Below, piece by piece: positions 7,301-14,981 of a stretch of DNA of 64,000 nucleotides; positions within the stretch are counted from its first letter, which is position 1, and every line of letters begins with the position of its first letter. The stretch lies in contig JBMNQX010000007.1 of the NCBI GenBank assembly GCA_050944355.1, forward strand, positions 35,166 to 99,165, in the 5' to 3' direction. The notes below the pieces were generated by a model. That model was given only the letters and a program-made list of their open reading frames with translations, searched no databases and was not told the DNA's origin. The translations under genes were made by a program, and so were the position numbers. The stretch comes from UBA4285 sp050944355 (GTDB lineage Bacteria > Bacillota > Clostridia > Lachnospirales > Lachnospiraceae).

Positions 7301-9442
7301 ATGGCTGAGCAGGAACACAGAGCAGTCCGGATGGGTATCGACGTAGGCGGTACTTACACGAAGTGCGTGGCGATGGACAACATCACGCACGAGATCATCG
7401 GCAAGAACGAAGTCAAGACGACGCATGATCACAAAGACGGCGTTGCGGCCGGCGTAGTTCAGAGTTTCAAGAATTGTATGAAGGAAAACAACATCCGCCC
7501 TGAGGATGTTGTATTCGTAGCCCATTCTACGACACAGGCTACGAACGCTTTCATCGAAGGCGATGTTTCCCCGGTCGGCGTCATCGGCGTGGCCGGCGGC
7601 GGCCTTGAAGGCCTTCTCGCGAAGAGACAGCTGGCTCTCAAGGATATCGTCCTGGATCCGAAGACCGAAAAGGTCATCAAGATCTACAACGCCTACATAA
7701 AGAAGAAGGAGCTGACTGAAGAGAAGATCAATCAGTCCGTCGACGAGCTGATCAAGGACGGGGCCAAGGTTCTGGTAGCGTCCATGGCCTTCGGCGTAGA
7801 CTCGATGGCCGAGGAACAGATGATTCACGACGTGGCCATCAAGAAGGGCCTTCCTGTTACGATGGCGTCGGATATCACAAAGCTGTACGGCCTGACAAGA
7901 CGTACCCGCACGGCGGCCATCAACGCGTCGATTCTGCCGAAGATGATTGCCACCGCGGATGCGACAGAGAAATCTGTCCGCGAGGCGGGCGTAACCGTTC
8001 CGCTCATGATCATGAGAGGCGACGGCGGTGTCATGGAGATCAATGAGATGAGAAAGCGCCCGATTCTGACGGCTCTTTCCGGCCCGGCGGCTTCCGTCAT
8101 GGGCTCTCTTATGTATCTGCGCGCTTCCAACGCCATTTATTTCGAAGTAGGCGGCACGACGACCAATATCGGTGTCATCAAGAACGGCCGTCCGGGCGTT
8201 GACTACGCGAGAATCGGCGGCCACGACACATACATCAGCTCTCTGGATGTTCGAATCCTCGGCTGCGCCGGCGGTTCCATGGTCCGCATCAATGACCATG
8301 AGGTTGTCGATGTAGGCCCGCGTTCCGCTCATATCGCAGGCTGCGAGTACGCATGCTTCACACCGGAAGAGGAGATTGTCGATCCGCAGATCGAACTGGT
8401 GAGCCCGAAGCCGGGCGACCCGGATGATTATGTAGTCATCCGTCTGAAGAGTGGCAAGAGAATCTGCTTCACGAATACCGACGCTGCCAACGTTCTCGGC
8501 CTTGTCGACGAGAAGTATTTCGCACACGGCAACGCGAACGCGGCCCGCAAGGCTATGCAGCCGGTTGCTGACAAGCTCGGCATTACCGTTGAAGACCTGG
8601 CTACACAGATCCTCGAGAAGGACTATGAGAAGGTAAGCGACTGCATCAATTCGCTCGCCGAGAAGTATCAGCTCGACCACGACGCAATGCGTCTTGTAGG
8701 ATGCGGCGGCGGCGCGGCGTCACTCGTTCCGTACTGCGCAAAGAAGATGAATCTTCAGTATTCCATTCCGGAGAACGCCGAGGTTATTTCTTCTATCGGC
8801 GTTGCGCTTTCCATGGTACGTGATGTCGTTGAGCGTGTTATCCCGAATCCGTCTCAGGAAGATATCCGTCAGCTGAAGAAGGAAGCGACCGATGCGGCTA
8901 TCAGTTCGGGCGCCGCTCCGGATACTGTCGAAGTACACGTAGAGATCGATGCGCAGACCAGCAAGGTGACGGCTATCGCGACCGGTTCCACCGAAGTCAA
9001 GACGACCGATCTTCTGAAGGAGTGCACGGACGAAGAGGCCGAGCAGCTCGCAAAGGAAGACTTCGGCCCGAAGGTAAGCGATATCGAGATGGTTGCGAAG
9101 ACCGACAAGTTCTATGTATTCCAGGGCAAGAGAGACGACAAGAAACCTGTCCGTATTGTCGACCAGAAGGGCTTCATCAAGGTTCAGGCATCGGATGCCA
9201 TGGTCAAGAAGTGCAAAGTTTCCGAGTATGTGGACGTCGTATCCCAGATGTGGGAGGAAGGCGCCATCTTCAAGACCGACTCCATCATCCGTCCGGATTA
9301 CTTCATCTGCTTCGGACCGAGAGTTGCGGACTACAGTGCCGTTGACCTTGAGCAGATCAAACTGCTGATGGATCTGGATCTGGGAGACCGCGAGCCGGAC
9401 GAAGAGATTCTGGTTGTCGGCGCATTAAACGACGTTGGCTGA
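7301..9442 (+). CDS. hydantoinase/oxoprolinase subunit A-like protein (HyuA family)
   Basis: A 713-residue protein of the HyuA family with an actin-like ATPase fold. It shows the N-terminal phosphate motif GIDVGGTYTK (about residues 12-21), HSTTQATNA, the ALSGPAASV stretch, the second phosphate loop FEVGGTTTNIG and a C-terminal Gly-rich motif GCGGGAASLV. Relatives hydrolyse hydantoins, 5-oxoproline or N-methylhydantoin, or carboxylate acetone and acetophenone, with ATP. These enzymes normally need a HyuB partner, and none is present here. The start could be the ATG at 7295 or 7301; spacing from GGAAAGG favours 7301. The gene is central to the catabolic unit, but its reaction cannot be fixed from sequence. 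Confidence 0.8.
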   Translation: MAEQEHRAVRMGIDVGGTYTKCVAMDNITHEIIGKNEVKTTHDHKDGVAAGVVQSFKNCMKENNIRPEDVVFVAHSTTQATNAFIEGDVSPVGVIGVAGGGLEGLLAKRQLALKDIVLDPKTEKVIKIYNAYIKKKELTEEKINQSVDELIKDGAKVLVASMAFGVDSMAEEQMIHDVAIKKGLPVTMASDITKLYGLTRRTRTAAINASILPKMIATADATEKSVREAGVTVPLMIMRGDGGVMEINEMRKRPILTALSGPAASVMGSLMYLRASNAIYFEVGGTTTNIGVIKNGRPGVDYARIGGHDTYISSLDVRILGCAGGSMVRINDHEVVDVGPRSAHIAGCEYACFTPEEEIVDPQIELVSPKPGDPDDYVVIRLKSGKRICFTNTDAANVLGLVDEKYFAHGNANAARKAMQPVADKLGITVEDLATQILEKDYEKVSDCINSLAEKYQLDHDAMRLVGCGGGAASLVPYCAKKMNLQYSIPENAEVISSIGVALSMVRDVVERVIPNPSQEDIRQLKKEATDAAISSGAAPDTVEVHVEIDAQTSKVTAIATGSTEVKTTDLLKECTDEEAEQLAKEDFGPKVSDIEMVAKTDKFYVFQGKRDDKKPVRIVDQKGFIKVQASDAMVKKCKVSEYVDVVSQMWEEGAIFKTDSIIRPDYFICFGPRVADYSAVDLEQIKLLMDLDLGDREPDEEILVVGALNDVG

Positions 9443-9467
9443 TGAGGAGTTATAAAGGCTGCCGGTG

Positions 9468-10295
9468 ATGACGAAGGAAGATATAAAAAAATACTTGAAG
9501 CCGATCGCTGACGGCCTTTTTGGAAAACAGCACCGGGTTTCGTATGAGAGACCGCATTTCAAGATCCGGGAACTCAATCCGATGCTGAGGGACCTTGTAC
9601 AGATCGAACCGGAAGCGTGGTTCCGGTATGCATTTTCCAGGGAACCGATCAACGGTAAGTTCAACGACGGGCAGCGGAAAGACTGGATGCGAAAATCCAT
9701 TGAATGTGGAAAAGAGTATGCCAGAAAGACCGCTGAGGAATACGGAACGCGCGACAGCATAAAAATTGCGCAGAAGATGGGCATGAATATCACATACCCG
9801 GACTTCCCCGACAAGACGGACCGCGTGACATTTGCCGAGTATACGGAGCCGAACAACATAAAGATTTTTATGGATGCGGTGAAGAAGGCTGACAAACTGC
9901 TGCAGGATCCGGAGACGGCGGAAATTCTGACGGATAAGCTGAATGTTCCGAAAACGCTCCTGGCTCATGAACTGTTTCACAATATCGAGGAAGAGAACAA
10001 AGACACGATTTTCACGCGGACCGAGAAATTCCGTCTCTGGTCTGTCGGCAAGGTGCACAATGATTCCAATATCATTGCACTGAGCGAGATTGCGGCTATG
10101 TCTTTTTCACAGGAATTGAATGAGCTTCCGTATTCGACCTATGTGCTGGACATGTTTCTGGTATACGGCTACTCGCCGGAAGAGGCGAGCGGTCTTTACG
10201 AAGAGATGATGGAGGACGCCGGCAGAAAAATTGAGGATTCCGGCGATTCCGCTGAAGAGTCTCAAAAGAAAATCAGTCAGGAGGAACAGACGTGA
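9468..10295 (+). CDS. unrecognised HExxH zinc-protease-like protein
   Basis: I do not recognise this 275-residue protein as a named family. It is soluble, with no signal peptide or membrane segment. The motif HELFHNIEEE (about residue 165) is an HExxH zinc site, and a downstream SEIAAMSF could supply a third Glu ligand as in gluzincins. The C-terminus is Glu/Ser-rich and low in complexity. It lies 25 bases after the HyuA-like gene and overlaps the next dehydrogenase by GTGA, so it belongs to the operon. The position usually filled by HyuB is taken by this gene, which raises the question of a metal-dependent hydrolytic step, a processing role or a pathway enzyme. Confidence 0.7.
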   Translation: MTKEDIKKYLKPIADGLFGKQHRVSYERPHFKIRELNPMLRDLVQIEPEAWFRYAFSREPINGKFNDGQRKDWMRKSIECGKEYARKTAEEYGTRDSIKIAQKMGMNITYPDFPDKTDRVTFAEYTEPNNIKIFMDAVKKADKLLQDPETAEILTDKLNVPKTLLAHELFHNIEEENKDTIFTRTEKFRLWSVGKVHNDSNIIALSEIAAMSFSQELNELPYSTYVLDMFLVYGYSPEEASGLYEEMMEDAGRKIEDSGDSAEESQKKISQEEQT

Positions 10296-11359
10296 GCAAG
10301 AGAGTACCGTTTGATGAAGTCAAAGCGACAGTTAAAAAAGCACTTCTGAATCTCGGACTCAGCGAAGAAGACGCGGAGCTCTGTGCGACGATTCATACAC
10401 AGTCAAGTGCGGATGGCGTGGAGAGCCACGGACTCAACCGCATCCCGAGATTTGCCGATTATGTTCAGAAGGGATGGGTTGATATTCACGCGGAACCGGA
10501 ACTGGTTGGCAAGAAAGGCGCCGCGGAAAATTACGACGGTCATCTCGGAATCGGCGTGAAAAATGCTGTGTTCTGCGCTGACAGGGCAATGGAGCTCGCA
10601 AAAGAGCACGGCATCGGACTTGTGGCGCTGCGCAACACGACACACTGGATGCGCGGCGGCGCGTATGCCTGGAGAATGGCGGAAAAAGGATTCCTCGGAA
10701 TCAGCTGGATCAACACAGAGAGCTGCATGCCGATGTGGGGTTCGGATGAACCGGGTGTCGGCAACAACCCGTTCTGCATGGCAATTCCGAGAGAGAACGG
10801 CCCGATTGTCGTCGACATGGCAATGAGCCAGTACGCTTACGGCAAGCTCGGCGTATATCGTCTCGCCGGGAAGCAGCTTCCGTATCCGGGCGGTTTTGAC
10901 GAGAACGGAAATCTGACGACGGATCCGGGCGCGATTGAGAAGACCGGACGGATTCTTCCGACCGGCTACTGGAAGGGCACAAGCCTCGCGATTGCGCTTG
11001 ACCTCGCGGCGGCGATGATCGCCAACGGTTTCTGCGGAACCGATATGGATATTCAGTCGAAGGGCAGCTGCACGGGATGCTGCCAGATCTTCATTGCCAT
11101 CGATCCGTATATGTTCGGCGGCAAGGAAGAGCTGCAGAAGATGCTCGACAAGCGTGTCGCAGCGGCCGACGCCACCCATCCGATCGATCCGGCTCATCCG
11201 GTTCACTGCCCGGGCGAGAGCACAATTGCCCGCCGGAAAAAGTCCATGAAGGACGGCGTGAATGTGGATGAAAATGTCTGGGCTCAGGTTCAGAATCTCG
11301 CGGCCGGAAAGATGGATGTAGAAGACATCTCGGGCGTCGTGATCAAGAAAAAAGTCTGA
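10292..11359 (+). CDS. malate/L-lactate dehydrogenase-type oxidoreductase (YiaK-like)
   Basis: A 355-residue NAD(P)-dependent oxidoreductase of the Ldh2 / AllD / YiaK family, not related to classical Rossmann lactate dehydrogenases. Diagnostic stretches are ADGVESHGLNRIP with the conserved His, NTTHWMRGGAYAW, and GNNPFCMAIP. The THWMRGG motif is closest to 2,3-diketo-L-gulonate reductase (YiaK) among members I know. The GTG start overlaps the previous stop and follows AGGAGG. Its partnership with a YiaL-type protein directly downstream mirrors the E. coli yia operon and suggests reduction of a 2-oxo acid or diketo sugar acid. Confidence 0.85.
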   Translation: MSKRVPFDEVKATVKKALLNLGLSEEDAELCATIHTQSSADGVESHGLNRIPRFADYVQKGWVDIHAEPELVGKKGAAENYDGHLGIGVKNAVFCADRAMELAKEHGIGLVALRNTTHWMRGGAYAWRMAEKGFLGISWINTESCMPMWGSDEPGVGNNPFCMAIPRENGPIVVDMAMSQYAYGKLGVYRLAGKQLPYPGGFDENGNLTTDPGAIEKTGRILPTGYWKGTSLAIALDLAAAMIANGFCGTDMDIQSKGSCTGCCQIFIAIDPYMFGGKEELQKMLDKRVAAADATHPIDPAHPVHCPGESTIARRKKSMKDGVNVDENVWAQVQNLAAGKMDVEDISGVVIKKKV

Positions 11360-11381
11360 TGGACAGTGGAGGAAATTACAA

Positions 11382-11837
11382 ATGTTCTTTTCCAATGTTT
11401 CGATAGCGGAAAAATACAACTATCTTGATGAAAGATTTACCGCTGCTTATAAGTGGCTCCGGGAAACTGACATCAAGTCGCTTCCGGTGGGATCCTATCC
11501 GATCATGGGCGACAAAGTCGTCGCCAATGTTCAGGAGTATACCACGGACGTAAAAGAGAACCATCTCTTTGAATCTCACAAGAAATATTTCGATATCCAG
11601 TACATGGTGACCGGTCAGGAGATGTTCGGCGTGTGCAAGCAGGACGGACTGAAACTCAAGGAGAGCCACGAGGCTGACGATCTGTATTTCTATGAGGAAC
11701 CGGAATTTTCCGGCGAGGTATATCTCGCGGAAGGCGATCTGATTGTCGTTGCTCCGGAGGACGCGCACAAGCCAAGATGTGCAGCCGGAAAGCCGCAGGC
11801 GGTCAAGAAGGTCGTTGTCAAGGTAGCTGTCGACTGA
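11382..11837 (+). CDS. YhcH/YjgK/YiaL family protein (second copy)
   Basis: A 151-residue cupin-like protein of the same family as the minus-strand gene at 3286. Family marks are ESHKKYFDIQYMVTGQE and the C-terminal PEDAHKPRC. It follows the YiaK-like dehydrogenase by 22 bases with a GGAGG site, an arrangement also found in yiaK-yiaL. A role on a sugar-acid or keto-acid intermediate fits, but the reaction is unknown. Two copies of this uncommon family within 8 kb suggest related substrates or successive intermediates. Confidence 0.85.
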   Translation: MFFSNVSIAEKYNYLDERFTAAYKWLRETDIKSLPVGSYPIMGDKVVANVQEYTTDVKENHLFESHKKYFDIQYMVTGQEMFGVCKQDGLKLKESHEADDLYFYEEPEFSGEVYLAEGDLIVVAPEDAHKPRCAAGKPQAVKKVVVKVAVD

Positions 11838-11891
11838 GCATTTTTCAGCCGATTCAAAAGTAAATCTGTAACTTATTAGGAGGACTTAAGT

Positions 11892-12584
11892 ATGCAGACA
11901 GTTTACGATTTCGGAAACGGGATGAGACTCATCGATCTCTCCAAGCTGGTTGACCCGGCGACAGAGACAAGAAGATGCAAGCTGTATCGCTTTAACACAG
12001 GCGGTCCGATTCCGGATTTCCACACAAATGTCGATATCATGACACATCTCGGCACACATGCCGAGTGCCCGTATCATCACAATGATGACTGGCCGGATGT
12101 GACGGAAGTTCCGCTCACGACATTCATGGGCCGCGGCGTTTATGTCAACTTCCATGACACGGTAAAGCCGAACGGCCACATCACCGCCGCGGATCTTGAC
12201 CGCGAGGCCAAGAAGGTAAAAGAGGGCGACATCGTAATCATCGATTCCGATTACAAGCTGAATCCGTTCACACCGGACACAAATACCGAGAAGGACCACA
12301 GACTGTTCGTAAACGCTGAGACAGCGGAGTGGTTCAAGAACAAGAAGGTAAAGGCAGTCGGCTTCGGCGACGGCGTTTCCATCGAGAACTGCAACGAGGA
12401 TGTAAAGCCGTTCCACGATATTCTTCTTGCCGAGAACATTATCTTCATCGAGGTTCTGAAGAATCTTGAGCAGCTGAAGAAGGATGTGTTCTTCATTTCC
12501 TTCGCGGCACTGCCGATCAAGGGCCTTGATTCCAGCCCGGTTCACGCATATGCGATCGAGGGCATCAAGGAGTTCTCAGAATAA
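11892..12584 (+). CDS. cyclase-family metal-dependent hydrolase (kynurenine-formamidase-like)
   Basis: A 230-residue protein of the cyclase / kynurenine formamidase family, recognised by HLGTHAECPYHH (about residues 50-61), the HxGTHxxxPxH metal motif. Members hydrolyse amides, lactones or cyclic imides, including isatin and N-formylkynurenine. Next to a HyuA-like protein this could open a ring or hydrolyse an amide or lactone. A very good site, TAGGAGGAC, precedes the ATG by seven bases. No tryptophan-catabolism genes accompany it, so kynurenine itself is an unlikely substrate. Confidence 0.8.
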   Translation: MQTVYDFGNGMRLIDLSKLVDPATETRRCKLYRFNTGGPIPDFHTNVDIMTHLGTHAECPYHHNDDWPDVTEVPLTTFMGRGVYVNFHDTVKPNGHITAADLDREAKKVKEGDIVIIDSDYKLNPFTPDTNTEKDHRLFVNAETAEWFKNKKVKAVGFGDGVSIENCNEDVKPFHDILLAENIIFIEVLKNLEQLKKDVFFISFAALPIKGLDSSPVHAYAIEGIKEFSE

Positions 12585-12598
12585 GGATTCTTTGAGTG

Positions 12599-12631
12599 TT
12601 CCCGGAGGCTTAACGCTTCCGGGAATTTCTT
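12599..12631 (+). terminator. intrinsic terminator-like hairpin
   Basis: TTCCCGGAGGC pairs with GCTTCCGGGAA around a five-base loop, followed by TTTCTT. It lies after the cyclase gene and may end or attenuate the upstream transcript before the ketopantoate-reductase-like gene. Confidence 0.6.
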
Positions 12632-12657
12632 GCGTAATAGAAAGGAAATGAACGCAC

Positions 12658-13575
12658 ATGAAAATCGCGGTAATCGGCGCGGGCGCGATGGGGTCAATTT
12701 ATGGCGGCCATCTTTCCCTGCACAATGATGTCTACCTGATCGACACAAACCCGAAGGTTGTTGAGACGATCAATGAAAAAGGACTTAAGCTCCAGGAGAA
12801 CGGCACGGACAACATTTACCATCCGAAGGCCATGACTTCTTCGGAAGGACTGGAGAATGTCGATCTGATCATTCTTTTTGTGAAAGCTCTGTTTTCGAGG
12901 ACGGCGCTTGCCGGCAACAAGAACCTGATCGGCAAGGACACATACGTTCTGACTCTGCAGAACGGCTCCGGCCACGAGGATATTCTCTCTGAATTTGTTC
13001 CGAAGGATCACATCATCATCGGGACGACGGAGGACAACGGCGCGGTTCTGGATTTCGGATACATCCGTCACGGCGGCGTGGGCAACACAAATGTCGGCAT
13101 GCTGGTCGAGGACAAAGAGGGCTTTCTGCCGAAGCTGAAGGAGTCATTTGACAGCTGCGGCTTCAAGACGCATATTCAGCCGAAAATCCAGCAGCTGATC
13201 TGGAACAAGCTGTTCACCAATGTTTCGCTGAGCGCCGTCACGGCTATTCTGCAGTGCGACATGGGCTACATCGCGGCAAATGAGTATGCCTGGAACCTGA
13301 CAAAGGCTCTTCTGCACGAGGCAGTCGAAGTGGCGCACGCTCTCGGCCTTGAGGCCGACGAAGAGGAACTGGCCGAGAAGATTCACAAGACTTCCGAGAT
13401 GTCGCCGAACGGCGTTACATCGATCCGCGCGGACATCCGCAAGGGCAGAAAGACAGAAGTTGATACCATCAGCGGTTCTGTTGTGCGCGCGGCGAAGAAG
13501 GTCGGCGTGGCGGTTCCGGTTCAGGAATTTGCCGTGAATACGATTCACGCGCTGGAAGGCAGACCGAAGGATTAA
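12658..13575 (+). CDS. ketopantoate reductase family protein (ApbA/PanE-like)
   Basis: A 305-residue NAD(P)-dependent reductase. The N-terminal dinucleotide motif is GAGAMGSIYGG, the KALFSRTAL segment carries the expected Lys, and the C-terminal helical domain has NKLFTNVSLSAVTAI with the conserved Lys/Asn pair of 2-dehydropantoate 2-reductases. No panB, panC or panD is nearby, and the gene sits among catabolic dehydrogenases, so reduction or oxidation of a pathway 2-oxo acid is more likely than pantothenate synthesis. GAAAGGA precedes the ATG. Confidence 0.8.
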   Translation: MKIAVIGAGAMGSIYGGHLSLHNDVYLIDTNPKVVETINEKGLKLQENGTDNIYHPKAMTSSEGLENVDLIILFVKALFSRTALAGNKNLIGKDTYVLTLQNGSGHEDILSEFVPKDHIIIGTTEDNGAVLDFGYIRHGGVGNTNVGMLVEDKEGFLPKLKESFDSCGFKTHIQPKIQQLIWNKLFTNVSLSAVTAILQCDMGYIAANEYAWNLTKALLHEAVEVAHALGLEADEEELAEKIHKTSEMSPNGVTSIRADIRKGRKTEVDTISGSVVRAAKKVGVAVPVQEFAVNTIHALEGRPKD

Positions 13576-13648
13576 GGATTTGGGGATTTCAGGCGCTTTC
13601 GTGAGTGCCTGAAGAAGCGGCACTGCGGGCTGCTTCAAAGGAGAACAA

Positions 13649-14713
13649 ATGGAAAAGATCAAGGCAGTACAGATTGTAAAACCGGGCGAGCTGAAGATTG
13701 TTGAGATGGATATGCCGCATATTGACGAGACGAACAACGTCCTTGTCAAGATCAAGGCGTCCGGTCTCTGCGGTTCGGATGCCGGCATTTATCACGGCAC
13801 GAACGCGGCGGCGACGTATCCGCGTGTCATCGGCCATGAGATTGTCGGTGAGGTTGTTGAGACGGGACCGTCCGCGAAGAAGGTAAAGGTCGGAGACCGG
13901 GTCATCATCGATCAGGTTACCGCCTGCGGACACTGCTATGCCTGCCGCCACGGCCGTCCGAACGTGTGCCAGCACCTGCAGGTGCGCGGAGTTCATATCG
14001 ACGGCGGATACCGGGAATACATGGCTGTTCCGGACAAGGACTGCTATCTTCTTCCTGATTTTCTGCGCTATGTGGACGCCGTTCTCATCGAGCCGACGAC
14101 GATCGCGTGCCAGGCCTGCAGCCGCGCGCAGATCGCAGAGGACGATGAGGTGCTGATCAACGGCCAGGGCGCTCTGGGGAGCCGAATGCTCTCGATTGTA
14201 AAGCTCTATCATCCGAAGAAGATCATCGTATCGGATATCTTCGTCGAGAAGCTTGACGAGGCGCTGAAGAACGGCGCGGACGTAGCCATCAACCCGAAGA
14301 AGGAGAACTTCTTCGAGAAAATCAAGGATGTCACGACGGACGGATATGGACCGACAGTTTCCATCGACTGCGCGTGCACGAAGGATTCTCTCGGAACACT
14401 CATCCAGGCGAGCGGCAACGCGGGCCGTGTCATTACGATGGGCTTCACAACGACACCGACCGAAGTGACGAACTTCGGCATCACGGCGAAGGAACTCGAT
14501 ATCCGCGGCTCCAGACTTCAGAACCGCAAGTTCCAGCAGGTCATCGACCTGATCAACGAGGGCAAGGTCGATCTGGATCACAAGATCTCTCATGTCTGCG
14601 ACTTCCGCGAGGCTCAGAGCGGCTTCGATTTCAACGACACGCACGATCCGTCGATCCGCAAGATCGTATTCACCATGGAAGGCGAGCCGTACAAAGTCCG
14701 CAAGGATCAGTAA
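13649..14713 (+). CDS. zinc-dependent alcohol / polyol dehydrogenase (MDR family)
   Basis: A 354-residue medium-chain dehydrogenase. It shows the catalytic zinc motif GLCGSD, GHEIVGEV, and four Cys of the structural zinc site in CGHCYACRHGRPNVC (about residues 95-110). The nucleotide-binding glycine motif is modified (NGQGALGSRML). Relatives oxidise L-idonate, galactitol, sorbitol or threonine. Two small hairpins separate it from the ketopantoate-reductase-like gene, and it starts after AAAGGAG. It is the last gene of the plus-strand catabolic locus. Confidence 0.85.
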   Translation: MEKIKAVQIVKPGELKIVEMDMPHIDETNNVLVKIKASGLCGSDAGIYHGTNAAATYPRVIGHEIVGEVVETGPSAKKVKVGDRVIIDQVTACGHCYACRHGRPNVCQHLQVRGVHIDGGYREYMAVPDKDCYLLPDFLRYVDAVLIEPTTIACQACSRAQIAEDDEVLINGQGALGSRMLSIVKLYHPKKIIVSDIFVEKLDEALKNGADVAINPKKENFFEKIKDVTTDGYGPTVSIDCACTKDSLGTLIQASGNAGRVITMGFTTTPTEVTNFGITAKELDIRGSRLQNRKFQQVIDLINEGKVDLDHKISHVCDFREAQSGFDFNDTHDPSIRKIVFTMEGEPYKVRKDQ

Positions 14714-14738
14714 ACTGTAAATTCACGACAAATGTAAG

Positions 14739-14794
14739 ACGGGGGCTGCTGCATTCATGCTTTTCGCACGGATGCGGAGGCCCCGTTATTTTTA
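14739..14794 (+). terminator. intrinsic terminator of the catabolic operon
   Basis: ACGGGG and CCCCGT close a long imperfect stem containing a GCAT/ATGC pairing, followed by TATTTTT. It lies 25 bases after the alcohol dehydrogenase stop and marks the end of the locus. The remaining bases up to 14927 hold no gene that I can see. Confidence 0.75.
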
Positions 14795-14927
14795 CCTTTG
14801 GGCGATTACCACCGCAACTCTCTGAGAAGGTGGAAGGCATCGGGGAAGCAAGAAAATGGCGGCATCAGATGCCAACCTGCATCGGAGTAACGGTCGCTGA
14901 AAAAAAGAAAATTTTTATTTTTCCATG

Positions 14928-14933
14928 TATAAT
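14928..14933 (+). promoter_or_regulatory. extended -10 box of the GH31 gene
   Basis: TATAAT preceded by TG (extended -10) and an A/T-rich tract, without a clear -35. A transcript starting just downstream would exclude the upstream ATG at 14925 and supports the start at 14982. Confidence 0.5.
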
Positions 14934-14981
14934 GCAGGTATACATATGAGTGTACAGTTTTCACGTGGAAAGGAACAGTTC

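Noticed and set aside
7277..8680. Long minus-strand frame (467 codons) opposite the HyuA-like gene, and similar antisense frames at 26625-27893, 61660-62898 and 10403-11419
   Set aside because: They mirror strongly coding plus-strand genes with clear family motifs, have compositions rich in Arg, His and Asp, lack ribosome sites, and show no recognisable domains.
11892..12584. Kynurenine formamidase in tryptophan breakdown
   Set aside because: The cyclase motif fits the family, but no tryptophan dioxygenase or kynureninase gene is near, and the neighbours point to another pathway.
12658..13575. Pantothenate-pathway panE
   Set aside because: Family membership is clear, but the context is catabolic and no pan genes are adjacent, so the symbol was not assigned.
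14925..14981. Upstream ATG start for the GH31 gene
   Set aside because: The codon sits just before the -10 box, so it would not be on the transcript.
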